From: Bernardetia sp.
GTDB lineage: Bacteria > Bacteroidota > Bacteroidia > Cytophagales > Bernardetiaceae
Assembly (NCBI RefSeq): GCF_020630935.1
Contig: NZ_JAHDIG010000010.1
Location: forward strand, 1 to 64,000
Direction of reading: 5' to 3'
Length of the DNA stretch: 64,000 bases
Below, piece after piece: positions 24,342 to 33,843 of this stretch. Both the position numbers and the translations under genes were made by a program. Under the pieces are notes generated by a model. It searched no databases. It had not been told where the DNA came from and worked only from the letters and a program-made list of their open reading frames with translations. The stretch's first letter is position 1; the number at the start of each line of letters is the position of its first letter.

Positions 24342-25244
24342 TTAAAAATAAATATTCTGTGCCAAACGATACGTATTGGCGTGTGCTTCTACAATATCAG
24401 CAATTTTAGGCGAATAGCCACCTCCCATACTAACCGAAACAGGAATATTATTTTCCTTGCATTCTGTAAAAACAAATAAATCTCGCTCTCGGCAGCCTTG
24501 TAAAGTCATTCCTAAACGTCCTAACTTATCAGTCTCTAAAACATCTACACCTGATTGAAAGAATATAAATTGAGGTTTTTGTTCTTCAATAAGTTTAGGT
24601 AGGGTTTCTTTCAGAATTTTGAGATAGGTTTTATCATCTGTTCCATCTTCTAATTCAATATCTAAATCTGAATTTTCTTTTTTGTAGGGATAATTTTTTT
24701 CTCCGTGCATACTGAATGTAAAAACTCTCTCGTTATTTTCAAAAATCTCTGCCGTTCCGTTGCCTTGATGTACATCCAAATCTACGACCAAAATTTTATC
24801 AAAATTATGTTCATCTATCAAATGATATGCACCTAGAGCAATATCATTGAGCAAACAAAATCCTTCGCCATGTTCTGTAAAAGCATGGTGTGTCCCTCCA
24901 GCTATATTCATACTAACACCATATTTTAAGGCAAATTCTGTGTTTTGAATTGTTCCTCCAGCAATCGTAATTTCTCTTTCTATTAGCTCGGCAGAAAGAG
25001 GAAAGCCTGTTCTTCGTTCTTCTTTTCTTGTAAGGGAAAGATTTTTTAGTTTTTTCCAGTATTCAGATGTGTGCGCTCTTAAAATTTTATCTTCAGAAAG
25101 AGGTATTGGTGTAAAAAAATTTTCTTCTTTTGCTGTTCCTTCGTAGATAAGTTGCTCTGGCAAAAGCTCATATTTTTGCATTGGAAAGCGATGATTTGCT
25201 GGCAAAGGATGAGCATAAATGGGAGCAAAGGCAATTTTGAGCAT
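24342..25244 (-). CDS. HDAC-family deacetylase (AcuC/HDAH-like)
   Basis: 300-residue zinc-dependent deacetylase of the arginase/deacetylase fold. Visible: RTGFPLSAELIEREI, the active-site GGTHHAFTEHGEGFCLLND (His-His pair), zinc ligands in VVDLDVHQGNGT and the third Asp in SGVDVLETDKLGRL, then SMGGGYSP. All catalytic residues are present. Bacterial members remove acyl groups from small amines or proteins such as acetyl-CoA synthetase; the substrate here is not evident. A -7-like box TAGTTTTG on the minus strand (25324-25331) lies about 80 nt before the start. Confidence 0.92.
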   Translation of the reverse strand: MLKIAFAPIYAHPLPANHRFPMQKYELLPEQLIYEGTAKEENFFTPIPLSEDKILRAHTSEYWKKLKNLSLTRKEERRTGFPLSAELIEREITIAGGTIQNTEFALKYGVSMNIAGGTHHAFTEHGEGFCLLNDIALGAYHLIDEHNFDKILVVDLDVHQGNGTAEIFENNERVFTFSMHGEKNYPYKKENSDLDIELEDGTDDKTYLKILKETLPKLIEEQKPQFIFFQSGVDVLETDKLGRLGMTLQGCRERDLFVFTECKENNIPVSVSMGGGYSPKIADIVEAHANTYRLAQNIYF

Positions 25245-25323
25245 TCTTCGAAAATGAACAGTTAAAAATTAACAATGGAAAATTATGTAGCTTAGTAAGC
25301 TCTCTCTTCTCATAGAATCTAAA

Positions 25324-25331
25324 CAAAACTA
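25324..25331 (-). promoter_or_regulatory. -7 box upstream of the HDAC gene
   Basis: Minus-strand TAGTTTTG, exact TAnnTTTG. No TTG at the proper -33 distance, so moderate support only. Confidence 0.4.
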
Positions 25332-25350
25332 AGACATTGTATTTTTGTTT

Positions 25351-27582
25351 TTAAATTTCTGCTCCTATCACTAACACATCATCTACTTGTTTATTGAATC
25401 CTTTCCAGTTTATAAAAGTGTTTCGAATAATTTTGTATTGTTCTTTAACGTCCTTATCGTGCATAGAAAAGAGTAACTCTCTGAAATTTTTTACCATAAA
25501 TTTTTTATTTTTTTCTCCTCCAAATTGGTCTTGAAAACCGTCTGTACAAAGCCAAAAGTTAGTTTTATATCCTTCCAATTGTATAGTATGTTTTTCAAAT
25601 TTTCGTATTTCGTTTTGCTTTGTTTTTCCTCCTATTGTATTTTTGGTTGCTTTTATAGATGTACAAACAAGTTCAGTTGTTACACTTGCATCTAGTGGAG
25701 TTTGAACATAGTAAAAAGGGTTCATAGCTCCTGCATATTCTAGTGTTTCAAATTTTGCTTTACCCTTCTCTGTTTTATTTTTTTTAATAGATACAATTGC
25801 TCCATCCATTCCATCACGGTTTTGGGTTTGTTCCTGTTGTAAGGACGAATAAACTTTGTTGTGTAACTCTTCTAAAATTAAGTCTGGAGAATATATTTTT
25901 TTTACATTGACAATATCGCTCAATATTTGATGAGCTATCATAGACATAAATGCCCCCGGAACGCCATGTCCTGTACAATCAAATGCACCAAAAATTATAT
26001 GTGTTTTTTTCTCCTCAAAGAAATAAAAGTCCCCACTTACAATATCACGAGGTTTGTAAAAAACAAAAAATGCATCTAAAGCATGAGAAATCCTTTCTTG
26101 AAAAGGTAACATTGCTCTTTGGATGGTTTTTGCATAATTTATACTAGAGAGAATGTCTGTTTTTTGCTTGTCTAATTCTTTAACAGTTTTCTCTAAATCT
26201 GTTGTTGTATTTGATAAGGCATCCCTTTGTGCTTTAATTTCTTCACTCTTTTGATGTATTTCTTGATTCAATGTGGCAAGTTCGTTATTGGCTTGTTGGA
26301 GTTCTTTGGTTCTTTCTGTTACTTTCTTTTCTAGTGTTTCTTTTGCATTTTTTTCCATTTCAAGAAACGTTTTTTGTGTAGCTTCTTTTTGTGTTTTGTA
26401 GATGTTGTATCTATCACTAAGAGCAAAAGAAAGAAATAAAACCTCCAAACTAGCACCTATTTCACCTGCATTACTCGTTAGGAAGTTTGAAGGAATAACA
26501 CCTAAATTTTTGAGAATCAGAACCACAATACCAACAATGTAAAACGAAAATGCTACAATAAAAAAACGTGATGCCTTGTGTCCTTTTTTAAAGCAATAAA
26601 TACTTGAAGTCAATACAATAATTGATAAGAAGAGTCCAAATAGGTTAGTGAAAAAAATTACTCTACCATATAAATTAGGTAACAACAGACTAGCTAGTAG
26701 TGTCGCTATTCCTACAAAAAAAGCAAACCAAAGTAAGTAATACAAAATAAGATGGTGCTTTCTTACTTCATTAAAATAAGCAGTAAAGAGTGATATGCCC
26801 ATCATAATAAATGCAGAACCACAGGGTACAAGCTGATTAGCAAAAAGAGGAGAGTTAGGAAGTAGATACTGACTTTGGTGACCTGCTAATGAGAAAAATA
26901 ATAATAATGAACCACTAATACTGATGATATAGTAAACGTAGTTGAAGTCTTTTAGGGAAACAAAGATAAAAAAGTTATAGGCTATCATTATTAACAAAAT
27001 ACCATAAAAAATACCAAAGCCTAGTTCTTCTGCTGTTATTTTTTTTTGGAATTCTGATGTCGTAATAATCTTAAAAGGTAATTGTAGAGTAGCCTTATTA
27101 GCTGCTCTTATATAGAGCGTATGCAGGCTTGTATCTTGGAAAGAGAGTGGAAATATATATTTACGATAATCTACCATTCTTTCTGTGAAAGGTGTTATAT
27201 CTCCTGTTTTATAAACGACCGTTTCTTGGGGCGAAACAAAATAAAAATCTACTTCATCAAGTACAGCAAAATCCATTAAAGCCAAGTAATCATTTTTTTG
27301 AAGATTGGTATTTTTAATTTTGATTTTTAGCCAAATAGCAGAGCCTGTAAAGCCATAGTTGAGAGGTTCTTTTGTAGAAGACTCAAACTTTGAAGCAAAT
27401 GTTTCTTTTTGTATTTCCTCAAAAGTAAGATTTCCTGTTTGGTCTTCATAAAAAAGTCTATTTTGAGTGAGGTCAGTAGTAGTTGTAATAGCTAAATCTA
27501 ATACAGATTGAGCATTTATTTTAGGGATTGTCATAAAAAAACAACCCATAAAAATTAGAAAAAGAACTATTTTTTTAGACAT
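25351..27582 (-). CDS. 7TMR-DISM receptor with SpoIIE/PP2C phosphatase output
   Basis: 743 residues. Signal peptide to about 24 (ending INAQ); a 7TMR-DISMED2 periplasmic sensor domain (about 30-165, with YGFTGSAIWLKIKI and YRKYIFPLSF); seven transmembrane helices (about 185-390); a coiled coil (400-480, EKKVTERTKELQQANNEL); and a SpoIIE-type phosphatase from about 485 with FYFFEEK, FDCTGHGVPGAFMSM and LCTDGFQDQFGG. It should relay an extracellular, perhaps carbohydrate, signal to a cytosolic phosphoprotein. The phosphatase domain is clearly homologous to that of 8468-10465. Confidence 0.93.
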   Translation of the reverse strand: MSKKIVLFLIFMGCFFMTIPKINAQSVLDLAITTTTDLTQNRLFYEDQTGNLTFEEIQKETFASKFESSTKEPLNYGFTGSAIWLKIKIKNTNLQKNDYLALMDFAVLDEVDFYFVSPQETVVYKTGDITPFTERMVDYRKYIFPLSFQDTSLHTLYIRAANKATLQLPFKIITTSEFQKKITAEELGFGIFYGILLIMIAYNFFIFVSLKDFNYVYYIISISGSLLLFFSLAGHQSQYLLPNSPLFANQLVPCGSAFIMMGISLFTAYFNEVRKHHLILYYLLWFAFFVGIATLLASLLLPNLYGRVIFFTNLFGLFLSIIVLTSSIYCFKKGHKASRFFIVAFSFYIVGIVVLILKNLGVIPSNFLTSNAGEIGASLEVLFLSFALSDRYNIYKTQKEATQKTFLEMEKNAKETLEKKVTERTKELQQANNELATLNQEIHQKSEEIKAQRDALSNTTTDLEKTVKELDKQKTDILSSINYAKTIQRAMLPFQERISHALDAFFVFYKPRDIVSGDFYFFEEKKTHIIFGAFDCTGHGVPGAFMSMIAHQILSDIVNVKKIYSPDLILEELHNKVYSSLQQEQTQNRDGMDGAIVSIKKNKTEKGKAKFETLEYAGAMNPFYYVQTPLDASVTTELVCTSIKATKNTIGGKTKQNEIRKFEKHTIQLEGYKTNFWLCTDGFQDQFGGEKNKKFMVKNFRELLFSMHDKDVKEQYKIIRNTFINWKGFNKQVDDVLVIGAEI

Positions 27583-27678
27583 GTTTTAGCAATAAAGGGA
27601 AAAATAACTGGGGAATGTTATCTTCTTAAATTTCCTAAAAAAATAGTTTATATCAAAATAATATTTGGACTATTTCGT

Positions 27679-29214
27679 TTAGCCTAAATTCTTATAATAA
27701 TATTTGAGTTTTTCTAGTTTAAGTTGAATATCATTTAGCTGATTTATAGAATCATTAAGGTTTGCCTTCACGATGGGCGCAAGACGAGCATCTACAAACA
27801 AGTTTTGGTCTAGCTCATACCATTCTTCTGGCTTTTCAGTGTCCAGTTTTTCTAAGTTTTCATTAACGTAAGCTAAAAGCTCCTCTAGTTTTTCATTCCA
27901 ATATTTTTCTATCAGATGATGCGCTTTTCTATAAATAATTTCGTCTTTTTCTACCTTGTGTGTGCGAAGGCGAAGAGGTAAAAGCTGTGCATTATGATAC
28001 AGATGAATTTCGTGCTGTTGCGCTGGTTTTTTAGCTTTTACTTTATAAGTTAGTTTAAAATTATCATCATAAACATTAATCGTACTTTCGTCTTTTGTAA
28101 GCCTATCAAAATCTGCACGTTTGATATACTTTCCATCCATTGAAGCCTCTAAGTTCAAAACTTGATAAAACTCTTGCTCTACTGGGTAGAGTTCTTCTCG
28201 TGTCGTAACGTGCTTTACTTTTGTTTCTTTCTCAATTTCGCTTTCCAGTTCTTTTATTTCTTCTCTAAGTCCAGATAGGTTCAGAGAAATAGAATAACCA
28301 TGTTTGCGTATCACTTCCGAAACTAAATGACGAACTTTATCCAACTGTTCTGGCTGATTCCAAACACAATGTGTAATGAGAAAACAATCCATCAGATTGA
28401 CTTTTTTTCTTCCATTTAAGAAAGCACAAGTTTTGAGAAGGCGTATAATTTTTTTCCACCTTCGGTCTGAAATATAATAGATATTTCCAATTTGGCTATC
28501 TGTCTCGTCAAGCTGTTTTTTGACAAGTTGAATCGTATTTAAAACTTCATTGGGTAGCTCTACTTTATCAATTTCTTTGCTCCACGTAGCATTTTCTTCT
28601 GCTGTGATTTTAAGTTCCTCCGAAACAGTATCCTCATAAACATCTTCTGAAGAAGTAAGCATTTTCAAAAAGTTTCCACTTTCTTTTATTTCAGAAATCA
28701 TATAACGCACCAAAAATCTATCCCAAAGAGCTTCCAAACCTTCATTTTTGGGTGGAAGTTCGTTTGAGGCTGCAATCAAGCCTTTGAGTTCTACTTTTAC
28801 ATCTTCTTCGCCATTTCTGTAAATTTTTTCATTCAAAACCGTAAGAAGTGCATTCTGAATAGATGGACTTGCTTTCCAAATTTCATCTAAGAAAACGACT
28901 GTCGCTCCAGGTAAATATTTTTCTGTGAGGCGTTCATATTTATCTTCATCTTTGAGTTTTTTGATAGAAACAGGACCAAAAACTTCGTCTGGCGTACTAA
29001 AACGATTCATCAAATACTCAAAGGATTGTCCTGCTGTAAAGGCAAATTTAAGTTTTCGTGCAATTAAACTTTTTGCAACCCCCGGTGCGCCAAGCATAAA
29101 AAGACTTTCACCTGCTACGGCTGTCAGAAGAGCAAGCTGTATGGGTTCTTGGCGTTCGTAAAGATTTTTATTGAGAGCAGAAAGTAAGTTTTTGATTCGT
29201 TCTTTGCGTTGCAT
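27679..29214 (-). CDS. ravA: MoxR-family AAA+ ATPase, RavA-like
   Basis: 511 residues, the size of E. coli RavA (498). Walker A GAPGVAKS near residue 38, FSTPDEVFGPVSI, Walker B VVFLDEIWKAS with the catalytic acids, sensor 1 LIAASNELPP, arginine-finger region LWDRFLVRY, sensor 2 region ISDRRWKKIIRLL. The C-terminal 200 residues contain the insert region seen in RavA. MoxR ATPases act as chaperones, normally with a von Willebrand A partner (ViaA); none is encoded next to this gene. A short AGACCCTAAGGGTCT palindrome lies 22 nt before the start. Confidence 0.88.
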   Translation of the reverse strand: MQRKERIKNLLSALNKNLYERQEPIQLALLTAVAGESLFMLGAPGVAKSLIARKLKFAFTAGQSFEYLMNRFSTPDEVFGPVSIKKLKDEDKYERLTEKYLPGATVVFLDEIWKASPSIQNALLTVLNEKIYRNGEEDVKVELKGLIAASNELPPKNEGLEALWDRFLVRYMISEIKESGNFLKMLTSSEDVYEDTVSEELKITAEENATWSKEIDKVELPNEVLNTIQLVKKQLDETDSQIGNIYYISDRRWKKIIRLLKTCAFLNGRKKVNLMDCFLITHCVWNQPEQLDKVRHLVSEVIRKHGYSISLNLSGLREEIKELESEIEKETKVKHVTTREELYPVEQEFYQVLNLEASMDGKYIKRADFDRLTKDESTINVYDDNFKLTYKVKAKKPAQQHEIHLYHNAQLLPLRLRTHKVEKDEIIYRKAHHLIEKYWNEKLEELLAYVNENLEKLDTEKPEEWYELDQNLFVDARLAPIVKANLNDSINQLNDIQLKLEKLKYYYKNLG

Positions 29215-29235
29215 TTGATGAGTTTTTCAGAGCCT

Positions 29236-29250
29236 AGACCCTAAGGGTCT
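29236..29250. repeat. CCCTAAGGG palindrome, copy 1
   Basis: AGACCCTAAGGGTCT, a 15-bp palindrome in the divergent promoter region of the ravA-like gene. Longer relatives are at 58267-58299 and 63594-63627. Confidence 0.6.
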
Positions 29251-29347
29251 GAATAATTTTAAAACTGCCTAACTTTTTATTATAGAATAAGGTTTTGAGA
29301 AAGTATTTGTAAATTTGCTTTAATTATGGAAAATAAATAACAAGATT

Positions 29348-29620
29348 ATGAAAAAACTAGAGGAATTAAAATATGATACTATCAAGATGATTATGATGCT
29401 GAGAGATTTTGATTTTTTAAACAAAGTTAATGCTCAACTCAAATCTTACTCTGCTCCTAAATTTATGGAAGGAGTACGCCCAATAAGAGAAAATGTGAGT
29501 TTTGAGCAGATTTTGGAAGAACAAAATTATAAGCCTATTTCATATCAAGAGTTTAGAAGACAAGCTGAACCTTTAGGTGATGAGCCAATAGACGAATTGT
29601 TGAATGTAACTTGTAAATGA
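29348..29620 (+). CDS. Small conserved-looking protein, 90 aa, unknown
   Basis: 90 residues, soluble, no cysteine motif apart from a penultimate Cys, mixed charge (MKKLEELKYDTIKMIMMLRD at the start). A -7 box TAAATTTG at 29310-29317 precedes it by 30 nt. I recognise no family. It is divergent from the ravA-like gene by 133 bp and followed at 60 nt by the flavoprotein gene, with which it could be co-transcribed. Confidence 0.6.
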   Translation: MKKLEELKYDTIKMIMMLRDFDFLNKVNAQLKSYSAPKFMEGVRPIRENVSFEQILEEQNYKPISYQEFRRQAEPLGDEPIDELLNVTCK

Positions 29621-29680
29621 TAAATAAACTAGGGAGAAGTGCCATTGTTGGTGTCTCCACCGACGATTTTTATATTAAAA

Positions 29681-30907
29681 ATGCAAAATAAAAAAGTAAT
29701 CATTATTGGAGGAGGTGCAGGAGGTTTTTTTGCAGCTATCAATATCAAAGAAAAAAATCCAAATTATCACGTAACGATATTAGAACAAACAAATACGCTA
29801 CTCAAAAAAGTAAAGATTTCGGGTGGTGGACGCTGTAACGTTACACATTCTTGTTTTGAGCCAGAAAAACTGACCAAAAATTATCCACGAGGAGAAAAAG
29901 AGCTTTTAGGTGCATTTTATCAGTTTCAGCCAAAAGATATGATAATGTGGCTTAAAAAGCGAGGCGTAAAAACAAAAACAGAAGCTGATGGACGTATGTT
30001 TCCTGTTTCAGATGATTCCCAAACGATTATAGATTGTTTTCTCAGAGAAGCTAAAAAACTGAACATTCAGATAAAAACAGGTTTTCCAGTTGAAAAACTA
30101 ATTCCTCCAATAGAAGAAAATCATAATAAATGGCAAGTTCAAATAAAAAATAAACCTAATTTGGAAGCCGATGCGATTGTGATGGCAACAGGAAGTCAGC
30201 CTAAATCATGGAAAATGCTAACCACTTTAGGACATTCGATTTCAAATCCTGTTCCTTCGCTTTTTACGATGACGATAAAAAATGATAGCCGTTTGAAAGA
30301 TATGGCTGGCGTTTCGGTAAATAATGGGACGGTTTGGGCAAAAGATACAAAACTCTCTGATGAAAATGGAGCTGTTTTAGTTACGCATTGGGGACTTTCT
30401 GCGCCTGCTGTCTTACGTCTTTCTGCGTGGGGGGCAAGAGAACTGGCAGATAAAAACTACAATTTTCAGATGGGTGTAAATTGGATAGATGAAAAACCGA
30501 AAAATGCCCTCAAAACTTTAAAGTTTCACAGAGAAGAATGGCGCAAAAAGCAAATTGGAACGCTATCGCCTTTCGAAATTCCGAACCGTCTGTGGAAAAA
30601 ATTGGTTGAAGCTTCCAACATAGACCTCACTACCAATTGGGCTTCACTATCTAATAAAGAACTAGAAAGCCTTTCAAATGAGCTAACACAAGGCGAGTTT
30701 CAAGTGGTGGGAAAAAGCACCTATAAAGATGAATTTGTAACTTGTGGAGGGATTTCTTTGTCAGAAGTAGATTTCAAGACAATGGAAAGCAAAATTTTGC
30801 CTAATTTGTATTTTACTGGCGAAGTCTTGGATATTGATGCTATTACTGGAGGTTTCAACTTTCAAGCTGCTTGGACGACGGCTTGGATTGTTTCGCAAAA
30901 CATTTGA
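29681..30907 (+). CDS. HI0933-family NAD(P)/FAD-dependent flavoprotein
   Basis: 408 residues. N-terminal FAD dinucleotide motif IIGGGAGGFFAAI with the acidic partner VTILEQTN about 20 residues later, then KVKISGGGRCNVTH (signature of the HI0933/BaiN family), YPRGEKELL, a middle ATGSQPKSW and the C-terminal GEVLDIDAITGGFNFQAAW that closes the FAD site. Predicted cytosolic oxidoreductase; the substrate of this widespread family is generally not known. The start at 29681 (MQNKKVIIIGG) is preferred over the upstream frame from 29639, which would include part of the dispersed TTGTTGGTGTCTCC repeat. Confidence 0.92.
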   Translation: MQNKKVIIIGGGAGGFFAAINIKEKNPNYHVTILEQTNTLLKKVKISGGGRCNVTHSCFEPEKLTKNYPRGEKELLGAFYQFQPKDMIMWLKKRGVKTKTEADGRMFPVSDDSQTIIDCFLREAKKLNIQIKTGFPVEKLIPPIEENHNKWQVQIKNKPNLEADAIVMATGSQPKSWKMLTTLGHSISNPVPSLFTMTIKNDSRLKDMAGVSVNNGTVWAKDTKLSDENGAVLVTHWGLSAPAVLRLSAWGARELADKNYNFQMGVNWIDEKPKNALKTLKFHREEWRKKQIGTLSPFEIPNRLWKKLVEASNIDLTTNWASLSNKELESLSNELTQGEFQVVGKSTYKDEFVTCGGISLSEVDFKTMESKILPNLYFTGEVLDIDAITGGFNFQAAWTTAWIVSQNI

Positions 30908-31122
30908 AATAATGAATAATGTAAAACGGATAATTTTTATTTCTCTTAGAACTCAAACAAATACTAAGTTATATGGTAATTAAATCAGCACAGATGTAAA
31001 AATTTCTCTATGATAAGGAAGAAGGCAAAATAATTTTTAACGGTCTATTAGCCATTATCAAACTATCTATTAAATTCACATTTTTTTAACTTGTTCTATT
31101 TTTACTCAAATTACATAATATC

Positions 31123-32655
31123 ATGAAAAACATTGTTAATTGGATTGGTACAAAAATATTCTCTACTCGTTTGGATAGTATAGAAAATTTTAAGAAAAAT
31201 CCTTTTCAAGTTCAAGAAAAGGTTTTCAAATATCTTATCGAAGAAGGAAAAAACACAGTTTGGGGAAAAGAACACAATTATCTTTCTATCAAAACACAAG
31301 GACAGTTTGCTGACAGAATTCCTATTTCTAGTTACGAAGAATTTTATCCTTATATAGAAAGAAGTTTGAAGGGAGAACAAAATCTACTTTGGAACAAGCC
31401 TATTATCGGCTTTTCAAAATCTTCTGGAACAACTAATGCACGAAGTAAATACATTCCTGTTTCGGAAGAAGGACTAGACAAAAACCATTACGCAGCAGGC
31501 AAAGATTTGATTGCTGTTTATGCTAATAATTATCCAGATACAGGTTTTTTCTCTGGAAAAGGACTTGGAGTAGGTGGAAGTATGCAGCCCAATCCAATTA
31601 CAGGCGAGAAAAATTGTGGTGATGTTTCGGCTTTGATTATGAATCATTTGCCAGCGTGGGCTGAATATCTCCGAACACCAAGTTTGGATATTGCACTGAT
31701 GGAAAACTGGGAGGAAAAAACAGAGGCAATGGCAAGAGCTAGTTCAAAAGAAAATGTTACAAGCATTCAAGGCGTTCCGACGTGGACACTTTTTATCATC
31801 AAAAAAATATTAGAAGTTACAGGCAAAAACTCAATTTTGGAGGTTTGGCCTAACCTAGAATGTTTTTTTCATGGAGCAGTTTCATTTACGCCGTATCGTC
31901 AGCTTTTCAAAGAGCTTATTCCTTCTGACCAAATGAACTACATGGAAGTGTATAATGCTTCTGAAGGATTTTTTGCGCTGCAAGACCAAAAAAATAGCGA
32001 AGATTTATTGCTTCTTTTAGATTACGGAATTTATTATGAGTTTATTCCGATGGATGAGTGGGACAAAGAAAATCCAAAAACGGTAAACCTTCAAGATGTA
32101 AAGTTAGGAGAAAAATATGCAATGATTATCTCTACCAATTCTGGACTTTGGCGTTACAATATTGGAGATGTTATTAAATTTACTTCGCTTAGTCCTTTCA
32201 GAATCCGAATTGCTGGCAGAACCAAACATTTTATCAATGCTTTTGGAGAAGAAGTCGTAGTAGAAAATGCTGATATTGCGCTGGCAGAAGCCTGTAAAAA
32301 AACAAATGCAAAACTCAAAGACTATACGGCTGCTCCTGTGTATATCAAAGGCGAAGAAAATGGAAGCCATAAACAAGGGGGACACGAATGGATTATAGAA
32401 TTTGACAAACAGCCAGAAAATGAAACACTGTTTGTAGAAACATTAGATAAGAAATTAAGAGAAATAAATTCAGACTACGATGCCAAGCGTGAGGCAAATA
32501 TTGCACTCGTAATGCCAAAAGTGCATTTTGCAGAGCCTAACACATTTTATAAATGGCTAGAATCCAGAGGAAAGCTAGGAGGGCAGCACAAAGTTCCACG
32601 TCTTTCTAATGACAGAGAATATGTAGATGCTATTTTGGAGATGATGGAGAGGTAA
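31123..32655 (+). CDS. GH3-family acyl-adenylating enzyme
   Basis: 510 residues, full length for the GH3 (auxin-responsive promoter) family. The adenylate-forming motif 1 SKSSGTTNARSKYIPV lies near residue 104, the second motif YNASEGFFALQ near 277, and the third YRYNIGD-like WRYNIGDVIKFT near 343; ATP-binding and hinge residues appear intact. Plant members join amino acids to acids such as jasmonate or auxin; the bacterial members' substrates are largely unknown. The gene stands alone, with 215 bp of AT-rich sequence before it and a GC-rich terminator after it. Confidence 0.9.
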   Translation: MKNIVNWIGTKIFSTRLDSIENFKKNPFQVQEKVFKYLIEEGKNTVWGKEHNYLSIKTQGQFADRIPISSYEEFYPYIERSLKGEQNLLWNKPIIGFSKSSGTTNARSKYIPVSEEGLDKNHYAAGKDLIAVYANNYPDTGFFSGKGLGVGGSMQPNPITGEKNCGDVSALIMNHLPAWAEYLRTPSLDIALMENWEEKTEAMARASSKENVTSIQGVPTWTLFIIKKILEVTGKNSILEVWPNLECFFHGAVSFTPYRQLFKELIPSDQMNYMEVYNASEGFFALQDQKNSEDLLLLLDYGIYYEFIPMDEWDKENPKTVNLQDVKLGEKYAMIISTNSGLWRYNIGDVIKFTSLSPFRIRIAGRTKHFINAFGEEVVVENADIALAEACKKTNAKLKDYTAAPVYIKGEENGSHKQGGHEWIIEFDKQPENETLFVETLDKKLREINSDYDAKREANIALVMPKVHFAEPNTFYKWLESRGKLGGQHKVPRLSNDREYVDAILEMMER

Positions 32656-32759
32656 AAAACAAAAACTTTGTCAGTAGTTGTTTTATTAATCCAAAATAAC
32701 TCTGACAATAGTTGTCTAAAAAACCAATACACAGCTGGAAGCCGAATACATATTGCTCA

Positions 32760-32786
32760 CTCGGCTTGAGCCGAGCGAGAGCCATT
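32760..32786 (+). terminator. GC-rich terminator after the GH3 gene
   Basis: CTCGGCT-tg-AGCCGAG (32760-32775), extended by GCTC/GAGC, followed by CATTTTTT. The stem is strikingly GC-rich against the surrounding AT-rich DNA. Confidence 0.7.
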
Positions 32787-32801
32787 TTTTGATAGTGTCT
32801 T

Positions 32802-33824
32802 TTACAAACAAGCACAACCAAATAAGTCCATACTATCTTTCCATAGATAAACGAAATCCCCATTTTGATTTATAAAAATTATGCCTCTTGATGGTGTATC
32901 TAGTTTATCATTTATTGGAAAAGTGTCTGCATAAATGAAATATACATTTGTTGTTCCTTTTAGGCGTGCAAACGTTTTTGATAAGTGTGAGCTACTAGGG
33001 CAATCGTAGTAACACTCTTTAGGAGAAAGACTGTTTCTAAGCAGACTGTCTATTTGCAAATTTCTTTCATATACCAAGTCTATTTTGAGTTTACTTCCAA
33101 GCAAAACACTATCTGCTAGATTAGGCTTTGCATCAAAAGGATAGAAATAATATGGTTCACATTGGTCTATGCCAACACCAAAGTTTGTTATCTTGGCTGA
33201 TTTGTGTCCTTTTGTAGTGTAATAATGAATAGTAGGTGTACCTTTGCCTTCATAAATAGAATCTAAAATGGTAGGATAAAATATAATTTTTTGGTTTTCG
33301 TCTGGAATATAATCTGTATCTAAGCCGTTTACTAACTGTCCTTCTAATGAAATATCTGTAAAAGGCTTCTCGTGGTCTCTATCGCTAAAGACTATATTTG
33401 CAACTACTCCAATATGAGATTTATCAAGACGAAATATTGGAAATATCGGTTGCTCAATAGTTAGCTCTGAGATATTGATTTTCTTTAGCTCCTCAATGAA
33501 AGCTTTATTATTCTCACTTAGCTGATTTGATTCAAGAATATTATCTAAATATTTTGAAATGACTTCTTGAGAAGGATAATGTAACTTCCTGTATTTTTCA
33601 CAGATATTACCTGTAGTATCAATGATGAGACTTTTTTCCTTTATTTTTTTAGTGTCTGCTGCTACTCTTGTAATAGACTTTTCATATTCTCTCTCAACAT
33701 CTTGAAAAGTAATGGTATCATTTGTTTTCTCTATTGTACTATCTGAATTATTCTTAGGTTGGCAAGAAGCTAACAAACAGCTAATTAGAATCAAGAAAGA
33801 TATTATATTTTTTGAATTAGTCAT
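32802..33824 (-). CDS. Lipoprotein of unknown function
   Basis: 340 residues. Signal peptide with lipobox LLASC (Cys21), then a Ser/Asn/Thr-rich linker and a soluble body with repeated Asp-Ser motifs but no recognised domain. A central region has beta-rich segments (VVANIVFSDRDHEKPFTDISL, given here in part) and the C terminus has several Tyr/Cys pairs (CYYDCPSS, DLFGCACL). Probably outer-membrane or periplasmic. It follows the Hsp70-like membrane protein gene on the same strand with a 19-nt gap, so the two are likely one operon. Confidence 0.75.
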   Translation of the reverse strand: MTNSKNIISFLILISCLLASCQPKNNSDSTIEKTNDTITFQDVEREYEKSITRVAADTKKIKEKSLIIDTTGNICEKYRKLHYPSQEVISKYLDNILESNQLSENNKAFIEELKKINISELTIEQPIFPIFRLDKSHIGVVANIVFSDRDHEKPFTDISLEGQLVNGLDTDYIPDENQKIIFYPTILDSIYEGKGTPTIHYYTTKGHKSAKITNFGVGIDQCEPYYFYPFDAKPNLADSVLLGSKLKIDLVYERNLQIDSLLRNSLSPKECYYDCPSSSHLSKTFARLKGTTNVYFIYADTFPINDKLDTPSRGIIFINQNGDFVYLWKDSMDLFGCACL

Positions 33825-33843
33825 GAGTTATTTTAGTAATAGT

